The position numbers were made by a program, and so were the translations under genes. 64,000 nt of DNA from Apium graveolens (lineage: Eukaryota > Streptophyta > Magnoliopsida > Apiales > Apiaceae), in NCBI RefSeq assembly GCF_009905375.1, contig NC_133653.1, positions 87,471,004 to 87,535,003 of the forward strand, given 5' to 3'. The notes under the pieces were generated by a model. The model ran no database searches, was not told the DNA's origin, and was given only the letters and a program-made list of their open reading frames with translations. Below, one piece after another: positions 1 through 11,293 of this stretch (position 1 is its first letter; every line of letters begins with the position of its first letter).

Positions 1-544
1 ATTACACTTCATGTGATACATAGAGATGTATAATGCTTAGACTAATGTGATAGATGATGTAACATGCCTACCTTGATGTTTATTCATGTTGATATATGTG
101 ATATATGCTTAGTTTATCATGCGATGATAGATTTAGGTGAACTTAAATAAACATAAGGCGTTTGTTAGACAACCTAGTATAGTGAAATTGTTTCATAACC
201 TTAATAATAATATTATGAATACAATCATGAGATTCTTGTGTTTATGAAACACGTAATTGAATATGAATTTTCGATATGAGAGAAAGGATGATTCTGTCAA
301 CAACGGATTTCTATCTGTAAGAAAGGGTTATTAAGTGACGCCTCTTGACAATGCTCCACCCGATCTGGGAATCATCTGATTATTGATTATTGATTTGAAA
401 TATTTAATTTAAAAGGAAGAATTTCTTTATAATATGATTATGATTGTAACATAATATAATCCCTCTAAAATTAAATAATATCAAGTAGTAATTGGCCAAT
501 GATACAACGGGCTTGTGTCGGTCATAGCCTTCCAACATGGTAGA
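1..544 (+). other. Leader of Angela-type element, upstream part
   Basis: AT-rich sequence without coding potential, between the off-window 5' LTR and gag. No PBS-like TGGTATCAGAGC is visible, so the LTR must end before base 1. A poorly preserved fifth copy of the leader repeat may lie at about 493-536 (CGGTCATAGCC with flanking TTGG and CCAA). Confidence 0.5.
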
Positions 545-893
545 AAGTAGTTCTTATTTTTGAATCATTGTCGTTTCGTGCCACAACCGAGGGCTTTGAT
601 TTCGAAATAAGAAATACTTGTCTATTACATAGAGATGTGTACATTGAATAAGAATCTAAAGGTCGTTACGTGCCACAGCCGTGGGCCTTTGGGGACTGAT
701 TCAATTGTACGGAATGTTGGGTAAGACTTGACTTAGAATATTGAGTTTGTCGTGCCACAGCCGTGACTCAATTATTCAAGAGGCTAAAGTTTGATTAGGG
801 AATAACATTAGATGTAATTGACAAGAGTTATCTGCCTATTGAACATTACATGGCGTTTCGTGCCACAGCCGGGGTTGTGTAATGGAATGTAGG
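545..893 (+). other. Array of four hairpins with a conserved loop in the retrotransposon leader
   Basis: The 13-base core CGTGCCACAGCCG occurs at 577-589 (one change, AACCG), 669-681, 751-763 and 859-871. Each core lies in the loop of an inverted repeat whose stem differs between copies. Copy 1: 545-567 with 597-619. Copy 2: 639-649 with 699-710, and inner AAAGG 658-662 with CCTTT 686-690. Copy 3: 732-746 with 766-780, including TTGAGT/ACTCAA. Copy 4: CATTACA 844-850 with TGTAATG 878-884, and CCTA/TAGG outside. A conserved loop with stems that change but stay paired indicates RNA structure. Function unknown; packaging, dimerisation or translation control of the genomic RNA are guesses. Confidence 0.7.
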
Positions 894-1074
894 ATCCCTA
901 TTTCCACTAGCATTATGAATGCTTAATTTTTCACGTAGGGGGTTGAATAAATTAGATAAACTAGTGGGAGCCACTTATGAATAAAGACCCGATTCATATA
1001 GTGTTTTAAAATGAAATTGAATATTTGCTAAGTGTTGTTATGTGTTTATCATTTACAGATTTACAATATACATT

Positions 1075-1884
1075 ATGTCTTCTGCACTATCACTCAAGAG
1101 CATACTAGATGCTCATAAATTGACTGGTCCTAATTATGCTGACTGGCTTCGAAACTTGAGAATTGTTCTCAGGATTGAGAAGCTGGAATACGTGATTGAC
1201 TCACCTAAGCCTACTGAACCTGCTAGCGATGCGCATAATGATGAACATGTTGTGTATCGTAAGTGGATAGATGATGCAAATGTTGCTCAATGCATCATGC
1301 TAGCTTCCATGAACATTGACCTACAGAAGCAACATGAGCATATGGATGCTCACATTATCCTCATGCATCTACAAGAGTTGTATGATGTGGCAGGGAGGAC
1401 AGCTCGATATGAGATATCGAAGGAGCTGTTCGGTTGTAGGATGTCTGAGGGATCATCTGTGAATGACCATGTACTTAAGATGATCAATTTGATTTAACGT
1501 CTTGGACAACTTGGTTTTACCATGGATGGGGAGCTGAGCCAAGACTTGGTCTTGCAATCGCTTCCGAGTTCGTTCTCGCAGTTTGTTGTGAACTTTCACA
1601 TGAATAAGTTGGATGTCAGCCTGCCTGAACTCCACAACATGTTGAAGACTGCGGAATCGAATTTTCCCCCTAAGAAGAGTTCTGTTCTTCTAATTGGTAA
1701 AGGTTCCAATCCTAAGAAAAGGAAGAGGAACCCTTCCAAGAAGAAGAAAGTAGGTGAGAAAATGCCGGTTCCACCAAAAGCTGAAGACCCCGAGAGCAAA
1801 GTTGTTTGCTTTCACTGTAACAAGGTGGGGCACTGGAAGAGGAACTGCAAGGTTTACCTTGCAGAAATTGAAGAAGAAGGGTAG
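1075..1884 (+). pseudogene. gag: Copia gag, interrupted by one stop codon
   Basis: Gag builds the virus-like particle and binds genomic RNA. The start is the ATG at 1075 (MSSALSLKSILDAHKLTG); the in-frame ATG at 1042 precedes the family-like start. The N-terminal half has the Copia gag layout (GPNYADWLRNLRIVL, then a KWIDDANVAQCIMLAS region). A TAA at 1495-1497 interrupts it, and the same frame then continues to 1884. Near the C-terminus a basic stretch rich in K and R precedes the zinc knuckle CFHCNKVGHWKRNC, which keeps the CX2CX4HX4C spacing. About 270 codons is normal for this family. One base change would explain the stop. Confidence 0.85.
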
Positions 1885-1929
1885 TGAGACTACCGCTTCT
1901 GATTCAGGTATGTTCATGATAGAAGTGAA

Positions 1930-3851
1930 TATGTCATTTCTACTTGGGTATTAGATACCGCCTGTGGTTCTCATATCTGCAATTTGTTGCAGGGACCAAG
2001 GAAAAGCAGGACTCTTGAGGAAGAGGAGGTGATTCTACTGATGGGAAATGGAGCAAGAGTTGCTGCTGAAGATGTAGAATCATTTCATTTACATATGCCT
2101 ACGGGCAAGACTATTGTTTGAAATAATTGTTATTTTGTTCCCTCGATTGTGAGGAATATTATTCCCATGTTAGACTTGGGTGGATTTTTCATTTATTATT
2201 GAGAATAATGAATGTTCTATTCTTAGAGATAATATTCTTTATGGACGTGGTACTTTAAATAATGGTATGAATATATGTGACATAATTTACTTCAGATTGA
2301 ACAAACTAATAAAAGAAAAGGGATGATGAAAATCTCACTTTATAGTGGCACTGCAGTCTCCATTTAGTGGACATGGAGAGAGGGCTGCAAATTTGCTAGG
2401 AATGGTACACACAGATGTATGTGGACCAATGTCTAAGCAAGCCATGGGTGGATTTTCATACTTCATTACTTTCATAGATGATAGATCTGGATTCGGATAT
2501 GTGTTTGATGAAACACAAGTCTGAGGCCTTTGAAAAGTTCAAAGAATATAAGTATGAAGTGGAGAAACAACCAAACATAGTATTATAACTCTTCGATTAG
2601 ATCGAGGTGGTGAATACTTGAATGGAGAGTTTCTAGATTATCTCAAAGTAAATGGTATAGTCTCCCAGTGGACTCCTCCAGATTGGTATCTGAAATGAGA
2701 AATCGAACTTTGTTAGACATAGTTCGGTCCATGATGAGCTATGCAAATCTTCCAGTATTCCTATGGGGTGATGCATTGGAAACCTCAGCATATTTTCTGA
2801 ATAAGGTGATTTCCAAAATTTGTTCCTCAAACTTCGTATGAGATATGAAAAGAAAGGAAACCGAGTCTTAAACACGTTAAGATTTGGGGATGTCCAGCTT
2901 ATGTCAAGAAAGTTGACCCAGATAAGCTGGAATATCGATCCGGAAAATGTAGTTTTGTGGGATATCCTAAAGAGACTTTAGGGTATTACTTCTGCACCGA
3001 TCATCGGGTGTTTATCTCCAGACATGCTACCTTCTTGGAAAAGGAGTTTATCCTTGAAGGAAACAGTGGGAGCAAAATTGAACTTGATGAAGTTCAAGAA
3101 GCACAAACTACTACAGATCGAGTGGAAACACCTGTTCTGACTGAACAACCTTTTGTGGAACAGCCCATTCATAGATCAGGAGAGTGTCTCGCCAACCTGA
3201 GAGGTATTATGGCCTTGTCATTGAGAATGACAATGAGTTGTCGATCATTGATGATGACGACCCTGTAATCTATAATGAGGCAATGAGTAGTGTTGACTCA
3301 GAGAAATGGCATAGTGCCATGAAATCCAGAATGGAATCTATGTATACGGTATACGAAAGAATGATTGGAGCAGATGGCCAGGTGGAGACCTATAAGGCCA
3401 GGCTTGTGGCAAAAGGATTCAAACAAAGGCAATGGATTGACTTTGATGAAACTTTTTACCTGTAGCCCTGTTAAAATCAGTTCGGATTTTGCTTGCGATT
3501 GCTGCTTACTACGACTATGAGATCTGGCAATTAGCCGGATGGTTTTCTTTCCAAGAGAAATGAAAACCTAGTGTGTAAGCTACTGCGAACCATATGTGGT
3601 TTAAAGCAAGCTTCTCGAAAGATGGAACATTCGTTTTGATGAGACAATCAAAGAGTTTGATTTTATCAAAAACGCAGATGAACCATGCGTCTACAAAAGG
3701 GTTAGTGGGAGCGCGATAATATTTCTTATATTGTATTGAATTAGAGTTGACACACATAACAACATAGCAGACCCACTCACAAAGCTACTTTATGAAAGTC
3801 ACTTTGATCGTCATAATGACAAGATGGGTATTAGATACCAGAGTGATTGAC
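1930..3851 (+). pseudogene. pol: Copia pol remnant (PR-IN-RT-RNase H), heavily degraded
   Basis: Pieces appear in Copia order but in changing frames. The protease site reads LDTACGSHICN (about 1950), where the usual DTG/DSG has become DTA. Integrase core fragments follow (YFITFIDDRSGFGYVF near 2460-2505; LRLDRGGEYL near 2590; LKHVKIWGCPAYVKK near 2870). The RT start is seen in the 3184-3465 frame ([16 protein letters not shown]). The RT centre and nearly all of RNase H are deleted: the reading passes from an RT piece at about 3720 to the RNase H tail ADPLTKLLYESHFD near 3770-3810. No active enzyme can come from it. Confidence 0.8.
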
Positions 3852-3858
3852 TTTAGTA

Positions 3859-3870
3859 CAAGTGGGAGAT
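3859..3870 (+). other. Polypurine tract
   Basis: The purine-rich AAGTGGGAGAT lies directly before the LTR start TGAAAG. This is where plus-strand DNA synthesis is primed in this class. Confidence 0.75.
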
Positions 3871-5544
3871 TGAAAGAAATATGTCCTAAGTCCAATCATG
3901 TATGAGGATTTAGGAATAACTTTTATGTAATCTGTTTTGATTTCATTGATATTAATAAAAGACTTGTTTTGTTTTTATTACGGGCTTTATCTATTTAAGT
4001 GTTTAAATAAGATATACCATAGTTTAGAGTAAAGCTATTTATGGATTATGATGAGATCATAATAGTGAGACCTAAAAAGATGATAACTCTAAACTTAAAT
4101 AGTTCCTGGTCATAGGATTACTAACTGGTAATTAATAATCCGCAAAGATCGGTACATACTATGCTTGCTTCATTATGAAGGATGTCTGTTCTCATAGACA
4201 TTTGTGTGGTGACACTATAGCTAGTATGTAGGTGCTTATTATAGAATAAGTTCACTGAACATGACTCGCACAGCTGAACAACTGATGGAGTTCACTCACG
4301 TGTCAGCAGTTGTTCACCTAGTGATAGTTGTACAAGTATCCTTAGACTTGAGGTCATCATAGTCATCTTGTGTACACTGAACTATGTTTTGGTTTAGTTC
4401 TTAGTCTCCAGGGACAATTATTAGGGCTCTTCTGGGTATAGGAATTTGTACACGAAGATAGTGTATGATCAATAAAGGATCTACCCCTTCCAGTGAAGGA
4501 AGCGAATGTTCAAGGCTGATCCACTTATGCTAGTTCAGGAATCTCTGGCCAGAGTGAATGAAATTAGAAAGGAGTTTCTAATTTGCATAGAACTACGCAT
4601 AGTAAATGGTAAGCAAGTGATTGAATTAGATAGGCTTGACACGAGATCCATGCCTTGTATTTAATCGGGACATTGTAGGGTAGAAGGAGTTTATTGTACG
4701 GTAACTATTCACTGACAGGTTCTTGGTATTCAAAGCAGTGAATTCATATTATCCGGATAGTCGCGATATGTTGAAAAGCATCACTCACGATGTAGAATAA
4801 ATGTGATTAATTAATTAATCATATTTAATAAATTAGAGAATTTATATAAATAATAATAAAATAGTTTTATTATTATTTATTTCTACTACCGGCTTAATAT
4901 TTAACCTACAGGGTCACACCATAAAAAGAGAATGATTTAATGGTGGAGGAATTAATTAATAATGGCTAATAATTATTTATTTGTGAAATAAATAATTAAT
5001 TGGCAAATTTAATAATTGATTAAATAAGATTTAATTGATTATAAATTAATTAAGAAAAGTTCTTAATATTATTAATTAAAGGATTTAATTTTTGGAAATT
5101 AAATCAAGAAAGAGAATTATTTCTAAAGTGTTTAGAAAAAGGATTAATGATTAAAAGGTGTTTTAATTATTAATGAGAATAATAAATGGGATAATAATAA
5201 TAATATTTATGGGAAAATTTCAGCTGAAAATTTTGCCTATAAATACACTATTATAGACCCTATTTTATTCGAACCCACATCGAACCCGAAAACCCAAAAA
5301 GTTTGGAAAACCCAATTCTCTCCACCTCCTTCCTCCTCCTTAACATCGTTTTCTTGGTGGATACCGGTGGAGTGCTTCACACTTGAGGAGCAACTGCTAA
5401 GGATCTCTGATCGTTGTCTCCGAATTAATTTTAAAGGTTAGATTCGATCCCTCGAATTTTTATTCATGATCCGTATGCTTTTATTTGGATTTTTGTATGT
5501 GTAAAAGTGTTTTTCCACGCCCCGCTGCGTTTAAAAATCCAACA
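3871..5544 (+). repeat. 3' LTR of the Angela-type element
   Basis: Starts TGAAAGAAATATG after the polypurine tract and ends TCCAACA, giving the TG...CA ends of an LTR, about 1,674 bases. The stretch 4800-5220 is very AT-rich with repeated TTAATTAAT. The next five bases (5545-5549, GGACA) would be the target duplication, but the partner is outside the window. No second LTR is available for comparison, so the right end rests on the terminal motif and on the switch to antisense gag just after it. Confidence 0.75.
5238..5245 (+). promoter_or_regulatory. TATA box in Angela-type LTR
   Basis: TATAAATA within GCCTATAAATACAC, about 300 bases before the LTR end, followed by a C/T-rich stretch typical of a plant transcription start region. 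Confidence 0.6.
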
Positions 5545-5559
5545 GGACAAGCATAAACT

Positions 5560-6057
5560 TCATGTTGACTTCTCTCTGAGGATAAGTCTTGCCATGAATA
5601 CTCCATTCAGTCTCTCAAAGATTTGAGTTATGCTTTCTCCAGGAAAGGACTTAAATGCCTCATATTGTGAAGTCAAGATATTCAGTCGATTCTGTCTGAC
5701 ATCTTCAGTTCCTTCCATGAGCAATTCTATGGTCTCCCACATATGTCTGGCACTCTCACAGATCATGATTTGATGAATCATATAATCATCCATTGAATCC
5801 ACCAAAATAAGTTTCAGGCCTTCATCCAGAGCTATCAGTTCTTTGTCACGAGCTATCTATTCTGCTTCAGGACATGTCATCCTCGTATTCGGCAACTCCG
5901 AATGATCCTTCATCGGCACATGTCTTCCTTCTCTTTATACCCTCATTTACTTTGAATTTGACGCCCAAATATATTAAAAGCATTTTCTTTTCCCTAGATT
6001 GTATCTCGATTTATCGAACTGAGGAACCTTGATACTACTAACTTTCTGAGAACTCAT
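5560..6057 (-). pseudogene. gag: Copia gag fragment, minus strand
   Basis: The minus-strand ATG at 6057 starts MSSQKVSSIKVPQFDKSRYN, a typical Copia gag opening. The frame breaks near 5975. The clearest part is 5805-5560: ESARHMWETIELLMEGTEDV followed by LTSQYEAFKSFPGESITQIF, which matches the Copia gag core (the UBN2-type family: 'W..L...EG', then 'Y..F....E...'). No zinc knuckle remains, because the Angela-type insertion removes the rest. At least one frameshift and internal stops make it non-functional. Confidence 0.75.
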
Positions 6058-6259
6058 CTTTTCAGATCTGAGAAAAATTCACAATATACCGTCTCAAAAT
6101 ATGATAACCCAGTCAGTCAACAATACCAAACCAGTCAAGTCAAAACCAACAAATCCAAAATCAGATCTACACACCAGAAGCACTCCCAGACTCCGTACAA
6201 CTAAAATCAACAACAAAACTTGCTAATCTGACGGATCAGATCTGTATATCGATTAACAA

Positions 6260-6272
6260 GCTCTGATATCAA
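6260..6272 (-). other. Primer-binding site of minus-strand Copia element
   Basis: The minus strand reads TTGATATCAGAGC just after the LTR end CCTAACA. It is one or two changes from the usual TGGTATCAGAGC, complementary to the initiator methionine tRNA 3' end. Confidence 0.7.
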
Positions 6273-6858
6273 TTGTTAGGTCCAAAAGGTACATACAAAG
6301 GGGGGTGAATGTGTGTTCTTCGTTTTCTAAAATTAATTGTAGCGGAATATCAAATCTAAAAATGAAATAAACAAACAAAGAGATTCTGGGTAAATATTCT
6401 TTTTATTCAAAAGTATAATTACCCTGAGATTTGCTTACAACTCAAAATACAAAGATTCGAAGCTACAAATATAAAAAGAACCAAAGCAATAAGCTATAAT
6501 TCTCGGGTTCTTCTTATCACTCTAAAAATCAAAAGCTCCTATCAAAATATATTAAATACAATTAAAGGAGTTTTAAATAATGAGTGTTACAAATTTGTAA
6601 GGCTTTAAATGGTGTGAATCAAATTGGACATGACATCTCCTTGTCAAATTAAGCTTTCAAAGAGTGTTGAGATAATTTTTGCAAGAGCTTCACACTTTGT
6701 AAAAATGGATAGATACATTTACAATCTGCATCTATTTGGTTATATTGATTGATAGGCTGATGAGAGAAGATGTACACGTGGTTGCATAATATCCATTCAT
6801 TTGAATTTGAAAACCTGTAAAAGAATGTTAATTGCATCCACTGAACTTGAATTCTTCA

Positions 6859-7160
6859 TTACTTGCGACCTTGAGAAGCTAGGAGGTTTTGCCTTAGAGA
6901 ATTTTTCCTTGCATATTTAGTGGCGACCATAGTGATATTCCAATGCTGAATTTCAAGAGTTGGTTGCGCACATTAAGATATGCAATTGAATTGCCTTAGC
7001 CATTTTTGGAATCACAAGTTACTTGCGACCTCAATATTAAACAGGAGGCTGTTTAGTTACTTGCGTCAATGTTATAGTAGTAGTACAACACTTAGAAATA
7101 TTTCTTCTCCTTACTTAGTTGCGACCTAGCTAGTAGCTTGTGTATTAGTTACTTGCGACT
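6859..7160 (-). repeat. Interspersed TTACTTGCGACCT motif copies in LTR
   Basis: On the plus strand TTACTTGCGACC or a close variant occurs near 6859, 7019, 7057 (GCGTC), 7111 (TTACTTAGTTGCGACCT) and 7149, with a weaker one near 6916. Copies are 40-160 bases apart, with unrelated sequence between. They fall in the transcribed R/U5 part of the minus-strand LTR. Confidence 0.6.
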
Positions 7161-7554
7161 CCACCTAGAAAAGGAAGGAGTTTGCCTTAACTTTTTTTTT
7201 GAAGAACAAGTTACTTGAATCCTGTGGTTTTGGATTCACTCAGCCGAAGCAATTAAACGAGGAAGCCAGGATGGAGGTGCGTACACGCGCGGTAAAACAT
7301 CACTTTGAACCATGGTTTTTGAACTCCACGCGCCTGTATGCGCTGTTGGATGAAACAAAAACAAACCTGCCATTTCTTGATATGTTTCTTTGTTAAGTTT
7401 GTGATTCATTGGCGGGTCCCACGTGCACAAGTTTCTAGCCATGCAGCTCAATTCTTTTTCATGCAGCTCAATTCTTTTTCTGTTGATTCACAATCCTGAA
7501 TTCTTTGTTCCTTTTTTTTATTATCAACCACGACTGTACCTGCCAGTCTATTTC

Positions 7555-7562
7555 TTTATATA
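7555..7562 (-). promoter_or_regulatory. TATA box of minus-strand Copia LTR
   Basis: The minus strand reads GCTATATAAAGAAATAG, a strong TATATAAA box. It points toward the PBS and gag at lower coordinates. Confidence 0.6.
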
Positions 7563-7659
7563 GCCTTGTGCTCGTTTCTTTTGTTTAAAGTAATAAAAAA
7601 CACTCAACCATGCATACATAATCCTGCTGGCAGGTCAGAAAATAAAATACACATTTTGT

Positions 7660-7800
7660 TATTTAAATAAATAAATAAATAAATGAGATTTCATTTATTT
7701 ATTTAATTAAAAAATCAAATATTTATTTATTTATTTAAAATTAATTGTTGATGTAAAATTAAATAAATAAATGAATTAATTTTCATTTATTCATTTAATA
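7660..7800. repeat. AAAT/ATTT simple repeats
   Basis: Runs of AAATAAATAAAT and their complement ATTTATTTATTT, in U3 of the minus-strand LTR. Neighbouring blocks (about 7660-7680, 7690-7735 and 7765-7800) can pair with each other. Confidence 0.7.
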
Positions 7801-8444
7801 AAAAATCAACCATTGATTTAAAATAAATCATGTAAATTTTCAGGCTGTACTCCTCTGTATCTTCAAGCCTTCTAATCTCCGGGATTTTGTACCTTAAAAT
7901 ATTTCCAGTCTTCTCGAGTAAAAAAACCACTAAACAGTATTTCTAAAAATAATACTCCGTTTTCTTTCACGGATCACTGACGTCTAGTGCAATGGTCTGG
8001 TTCACAGACGACTAGTTCCGCTCTCAGGCCTTCGTATTATACCTGTACAAACCACTGTTAAGTCTTCTACCAAATATAACCAACTTTACTAGAAATCCTT
8101 GAGGTCTTCACACTGATCCAGATAACTGCTTCAAATGACTCCAACCTTATATCTTTGATACCTGAACATATTAATGAACTTTATACGTATCGCTATTGAC
8201 ATCTTCTTCACTACAGCTAACAAAACCTTTTGTGTATATGCCCAATAAACAATCTGTACTGATTTTAGTAAAATATAGATCATTTCAAAGTCCTTGTTCT
8301 ATGTTGAGTTATCCAAACCAGTATTGTTGAGTTATACGTACAACTTCAATCTTACTCAACAAACCCTCAACCTCAAACACTACACCACAAGCCTCTCACC
8401 TCATATCTCAATGGCTGCAGGATTCTCAAACTCATCCAATCACA

Positions 8445-11117
8445 ATGAATGACCTTCTTGTAGACCAATTAGCAGGACTGAAAAACATCACCCAATAGTT
8501 ACTCACAACTAATATGTCCAATCAATACTATCATGCAATTTTGTTATCTTACAAAGAAGATATGGAAGAACAACAGGCCAAGATTGTTGATGAAGCTGAA
8601 TATGATGGGAATGTAGATGCCTGGCTATCTAAAGATTTCCAATTGGTCATGGATGAGGCCTTGGCTAGATTCAGAGAAGAATATGTCACCATATTAGGGA
8701 GCAATGCCAAGGCCCTCACTCCACAAGAGGTATATGATGTTATCATAGAGGTCTAAAAAGCACAATTGAAAGCTTTTCACTTCATTGGAAAAGCCTTGGA
8801 AAAGACCCTGGATAGCCATGAAGAAAATTTCATGAAATTGGGGAGTGATAAGATTGATCAACTAGTGCCATCTCAGATGGAGATCAAAAATAAATTCAAC
8901 CAAGTTGATGAGAAAATGGCCAAATTTGATTTGGCTGGTGTGAAAATCAACATCAAGAATCTAAAGCAATCATTTCTGGCTTTGCATGAAGTTGTCCAAC
9001 AGCAAATAATAAGCAACAATGACACAAAGGTCAAGTTACAGCAGCTTCACAAAGCCAGATATGAACCTTCAGCTTTATTAATGGAGGGAATTAAAGAATC
9101 AGTTCAAGCTACTTTTGGTGCTTCGCTCTCAACCAGATCTCAACCTCTACCTTCTATATCCACCTCAATCAATCTGTAGATACAGAATCTTCATACTCAA
9201 GTCTCAGATTTTCAAGCCTCCAAATATCTCTCTCTCGGCCCAAATGTCTCAATTGACCTCATTGGTGCAAAGTCAACAAAAAGACATAAAGTCCCTAGCA
9301 GAATTCAGTTTCTTTGGGGGCTATTATGTGAGCTTTAAATATACCTCTACTAGAATCACCACAAACAGTTAGGAATACACTCCCTTTACCTCAAATCTCT
9401 ATGCCTTTTACCAAGACTAAGGGGGAGATGGAGTCACATCTAAAATTACAATCACCAAGCCAAGCCATAAATCAAATTCCAAAGAAATATGATGTTGGAC
9501 TGGACAGACTCTTGAAAGCAGCTGAAGGAATTTGTCTTGACAAGGAATTTGATGAACTCCTTAAATCACTCAGAATCTCTCTTAAAAACAATCAGTTCAC
9601 CTACAAAAAGGCTTTGGACAAGAACATACTTTTTGAGAATGGTGATGGTGATAAATGGAAATTACATAGAAAAGGGGATAGTTGCAAACATCAATGACTC
9701 AGTGGTGGACAGGTGTATGCAGGTGTCTCTCTTCTATCTCCAATCTAGAAGAGCATCTGAGTTGGATATCCTAATCAACAAAGTCAACAGGGTGATTTCA
9801 GAGAACACTCTCTTTCTCAATGAACTCAAGAAAGGTCAAGTAGCTGCATTTCCAGAAGCTTACCTTCAGCCTAGTAAGGGAGTGGCCTAAATCTGTCCAT
9901 CAACCAAAAGATGTAAACACTTCATGATTCTTAAGAACTGTGTTATGGGAAACCTAAGATTGATCATGACTTTGGAAAATGACTTAAAGACTAAGAAGAC
10001 CAAGACTGTTGAAGATGAAGAAATGATCAAGATTTTGGGGAGATACTTGAAAAATGCTGAAACCATGTTGCCTAGAACTTAAATCAATACTAAAGATGAC
10101 TTGGATGATAATGAGCAGAAGAAGGGTGAACAAAAATCTTCTGGCTTAAATCCAAGTCAATCTAGCAAAGCAACTGGCAGCAAGGGTGATGACAAGAAAA
10201 AGGAAAAAGAGGAAAAGAAGGGAAAAGATGATGGGAATAAGAGGAGAAGAGATGGAGAAGGGGTAGCAAAACATCAAGATGTCCAAGGAATCCAAATATC
10301 ACAAACTCACCAAACTCAAATTCTTAATCCTAACCAAACAAACACTCAATCAATTCAACCTCAAAAACCCAAGTACCTATACAAGCCAACTACAAATTGC
10401 CTACTCAAAATACCAACCAAAGCTAGCAAAACCTCACTCAAGAAATTATTAAGACCACCTTCATATAAGCCTTCATCTAAAACTCACTTCAAAATTGCAG
10501 GAAGAAAACCAAAGAAAATTTAAGCTAATGATGGTGTCATCTGGAACTGTTTCAATCAGGATGACTTTCTACCAGTTTCAAGGAGCATAACAGATGATGA
10601 CTATCACCAATAACTAGCTGAAGAGATAGTCAAAGTTTGGGTTATTTCTCTTGGAGAAGTCAGAATCTACTACAAGGATGGCTCCTTCATTTTTCAGAAT
10701 AGAGAAGTAATAGAAAAATTTTTAATTATGGAATTGAAGAGGGTAATCAGTTTGATGAAGGCTAAGGATTCAAGTACAAGAATGAGGAAGGCTGTGCTAG
10801 ATGAAAGGTTGAGAGAAAGGAACATCAGGCATACTAGGGAAAAGGCTGAGAGGGAAGAAAGGGAAAGAAAATATGTGGGGAAAATTGAAATGTTTGAACA
10901 GAGATCTAATGAATTAAAGGCAAGGGGTTTAAACAGAGTTTCTAAGGATGGACATTTTCTAAACATCAAAGTTGGCAGATTCTCAAAGTTCAGAATTCAT
11001 CTTCTCAACAATTACTCATTGGAAGAATGGTTCAAGCTAGTGGAAGCTCTAAGAGGGACTGAAATCATTGAAGAACTTGAAGTGCTAGTTAAAATCAAGG
11101 ACCTCGTTAGAAAATAA
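8445..11117 (+). pseudogene. Broken 3'-terminal ('env-like') ORF of Copia remnant
   Basis: Starting at ATG 8445 (MNDLLVDQLAGLKNITQ), one frame runs to 9179 with stops near 8496 and at 8754-8756. Further segments in shifting frames are at 9401-9697, 9650-9890, 10101-10523 and 10728-11117. The 8766-9179 part is rich in heptad-like leucines (coiled coil likely). 10101-10270 is very lysine/glutamate-rich, and 10728-10920 is a basic coiled-coil-like stretch (RERNIRHTREKAEREERER). The C-terminal block containing YYKDGSFIFQNRE resembles YFMTDGRVYHIRE in the Sirevirus ORF at 26757-27419, so both are probably the same class of extra protein. No membrane segment or signal peptide is visible. Function unknown; clearly dead. 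Confidence 0.6.
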
Positions 11118-11282
11118 CCTGGCTATAAAAAATTCACCTAATGCTTGTAATTTGTGAACTGATGTGAATTATATATGTATAAAAAATGTATTTGTCAATC
11201 TGTCAATTTTATTTATTTAATTTTAGCTTGGGGTTAGTCTTGTTATCAGGCATGAATTTGTGATAAGCAATCTTCTCACAAA

Positions 11283-11293
11283 TTGAGGGAGAT
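11283..11293 (+). other. Polypurine tract
   Basis: TTGAGGGAGAT directly before the LTR start TGTTGTGTAAGAC. Confidence 0.65.

Larger units (their letters stand above)
1..5544 (+). mobile_element. Angela-type Copia LTR retrotransposon, 5' end outside window
   Basis: Seen: a leader, gag with a CCHC knuckle, protease-integrase-RT-RNase H remnants in Copia order, a purine tract and a 3' LTR, all on the plus strand. The LTR starts TGAAAGAAATATG and follows the tract AGTGGGAGAT, an arrangement I know from Angela-type Copia elements. The 5' LTR and PBS lie before base 1. The element ends at 5544 inside the gag of a minus-strand Copia element, so it inserted into that one. Pol has many stops and a large RT/RNase H deletion, so it is an old non-functional copy. 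Confidence 0.8.
5545..8361 (-). mobile_element. Minus-strand Copia element, 5' part (LTR, PBS, gag start)
   Basis: Read on the minus strand: an LTR (8361 down to 6274), a PBS-like ATTGATATCAGAGC, then Copia gag down to 5545, where the Angela-type element cuts it off. The rest lies beyond the left edge. The upper LTR end at 8361 is inferred from a TGTTGAGTAA start on the minus strand and is uncertain. It interrupts the plus-strand Copia remnant to the right. Confidence 0.65.
6274..8361 (-). repeat. 5' LTR of minus-strand Copia element
   Basis: On the minus strand it ends ATTCACCCCCCTTTG...CCTAACA, the same ending style as the Sirevirus LTR here, and is followed at once by the PBS. A TATA box lies at 7562-7555. 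The proposed start TGTTGAGTAAGATTG at 8361 gives about 2.1 kb. The right end is inferred only from the TG motif and the switch to the leader of the next ORF, because the second LTR is not in the window. Confidence 0.55.

Noticed and set aside
545..893. Hammerhead or other known self-cleaving ribozyme in the leader hairpins
   Set aside because: No CTGATGA...GAAA core or other ribozyme signature is present; the conserved loop is a different sequence.
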